Shown here: positions 63,785 to 64,000 of the stretch, in pieces
Numbering within the stretch: position 1 is the first letter of the stretch
How the letters are laid out: every line of letters starts with the position of its first letter
From: Streptomyces phaeoluteigriseus
GTDB taxonomy: Bacteria; Actinomycetota; Actinomycetes; Streptomycetales; Streptomycetaceae
Assembly (NCBI RefSeq): GCF_001896135.2
Contig: NZ_MPOH02000011.1
Location: forward strand, 1,267,268-1,331,267
Reading direction: 5' to 3'
Length of the DNA stretch: 64,000 nt
Position numbers and translations under genes: made by a program
The notes under the pieces: model-generated
What the model saw: only the letters and a program-made list of their open reading frames with translations
Database searches by the model: none
Told to the model about the DNA's origin: nothing

Positions 63785-64000
63785 GAAGTGCTCCAAAACG
63801 TCGTCGGCGGCCAGGACATGAGATCCCCACGGCTCAATACGCGGCCGGAGCGAGGAGTGTTCAACCGCCCCACGGATTCTTGGAAGTTTCTCAGACATCC
63901 AGGTTTACCGGGGCGTCGGCCCTGGATGACGGGCTCTCGGCGGCGGGCGGGGCGGGCGGTCCGCCGTGTCCGGGACGGCCACGGCACCGTCCGGCGCCGG

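Overview
The window is 64 kb of very GC-rich chromosomal DNA. Strong G/C bias at third codon positions, frequent GTG starts, four-base gene overlaps, a LAxTG-anchored secreted protein and many typical actinomycete families point to a Streptomyces, or a very close relative. I see no rRNA, tRNA, CRISPR array, prophage or plasmid gene. One short inverted-repeat element of MITE type is present.

Layout. 1-6.8 kb: housekeeping and stress-type genes (MASE1 membrane protein, PP2C phosphatase, phosphoglucomutase, PRC-barrel protein, acyltransferase). 7-16 kb: a sugar locus with a LacI repressor, a divergent ABC importer (two permeases and a lipoprotein), a GH42 beta-galactosidase and a secreted GH30 endo-galactanase. 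It probably serves beta-1,6-galactan or arabinogalactan use. 16-25 kb: a CYTH-CHAD protein, then a complete STM4011-STM4015 operon (two radical SAM enzymes, a sulfatase-fold hydrolase, an ATP-grasp-like protein and a leucine-rich-repeat protein). A two-gene unit carrying DUF6745 is divergent from it. 25-33 kb: FAD-binding subunit, double GNAT, M23 peptidase, CPBP protease, histidine kinase/response regulator pair, and a second STM4015-like gene. 33-45 kb: pyruvate carboxylase, small proteins, GH25 lysozyme, GH16-like protein and a 1732-residue protein with two GH43 domains, followed directly by the MITE-like element. 45-53 kb: a four-gene operon (SWIM zinc finger, VWA, MoxR AAA ATPase, DUF5682) equivalent in gene content to E. 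coli yehLMPQ. 53-64 kb: STAS-ANTAR regulator, HTH regulator, C40 peptidase, methyltransferase, PAP2 phosphatase plus lipid kinase, TPR protein, and a sortase-anchored DUF1996 protein.

Main finding. Two poorly understood multi-gene systems, STM4011-4015/DUF6745 and SWIM-VWA-MoxR-DUF5682, are preceded by sequences matching the RecA-NDp promoter class (tTGTCRgtg-N8-TAnnnT) used by the PafBC DNA-damage activator in actinobacteria. Two matches are complete (23164-23186 plus strand and 52884-52862 minus strand). Two more are close (23122-23100 minus strand and 32336-32358 plus strand, the latter before the lone STM4015 paralogue). This predicts that both systems are induced by DNA damage.

Caution. 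At least eight genes have a reading frame broken by one base at a G/C run, including the housekeeping genes pgm and pyc. Single-base sequence errors are the simplest explanation, so these genes should be read as full-length families whose frame is interrupted in this copy.
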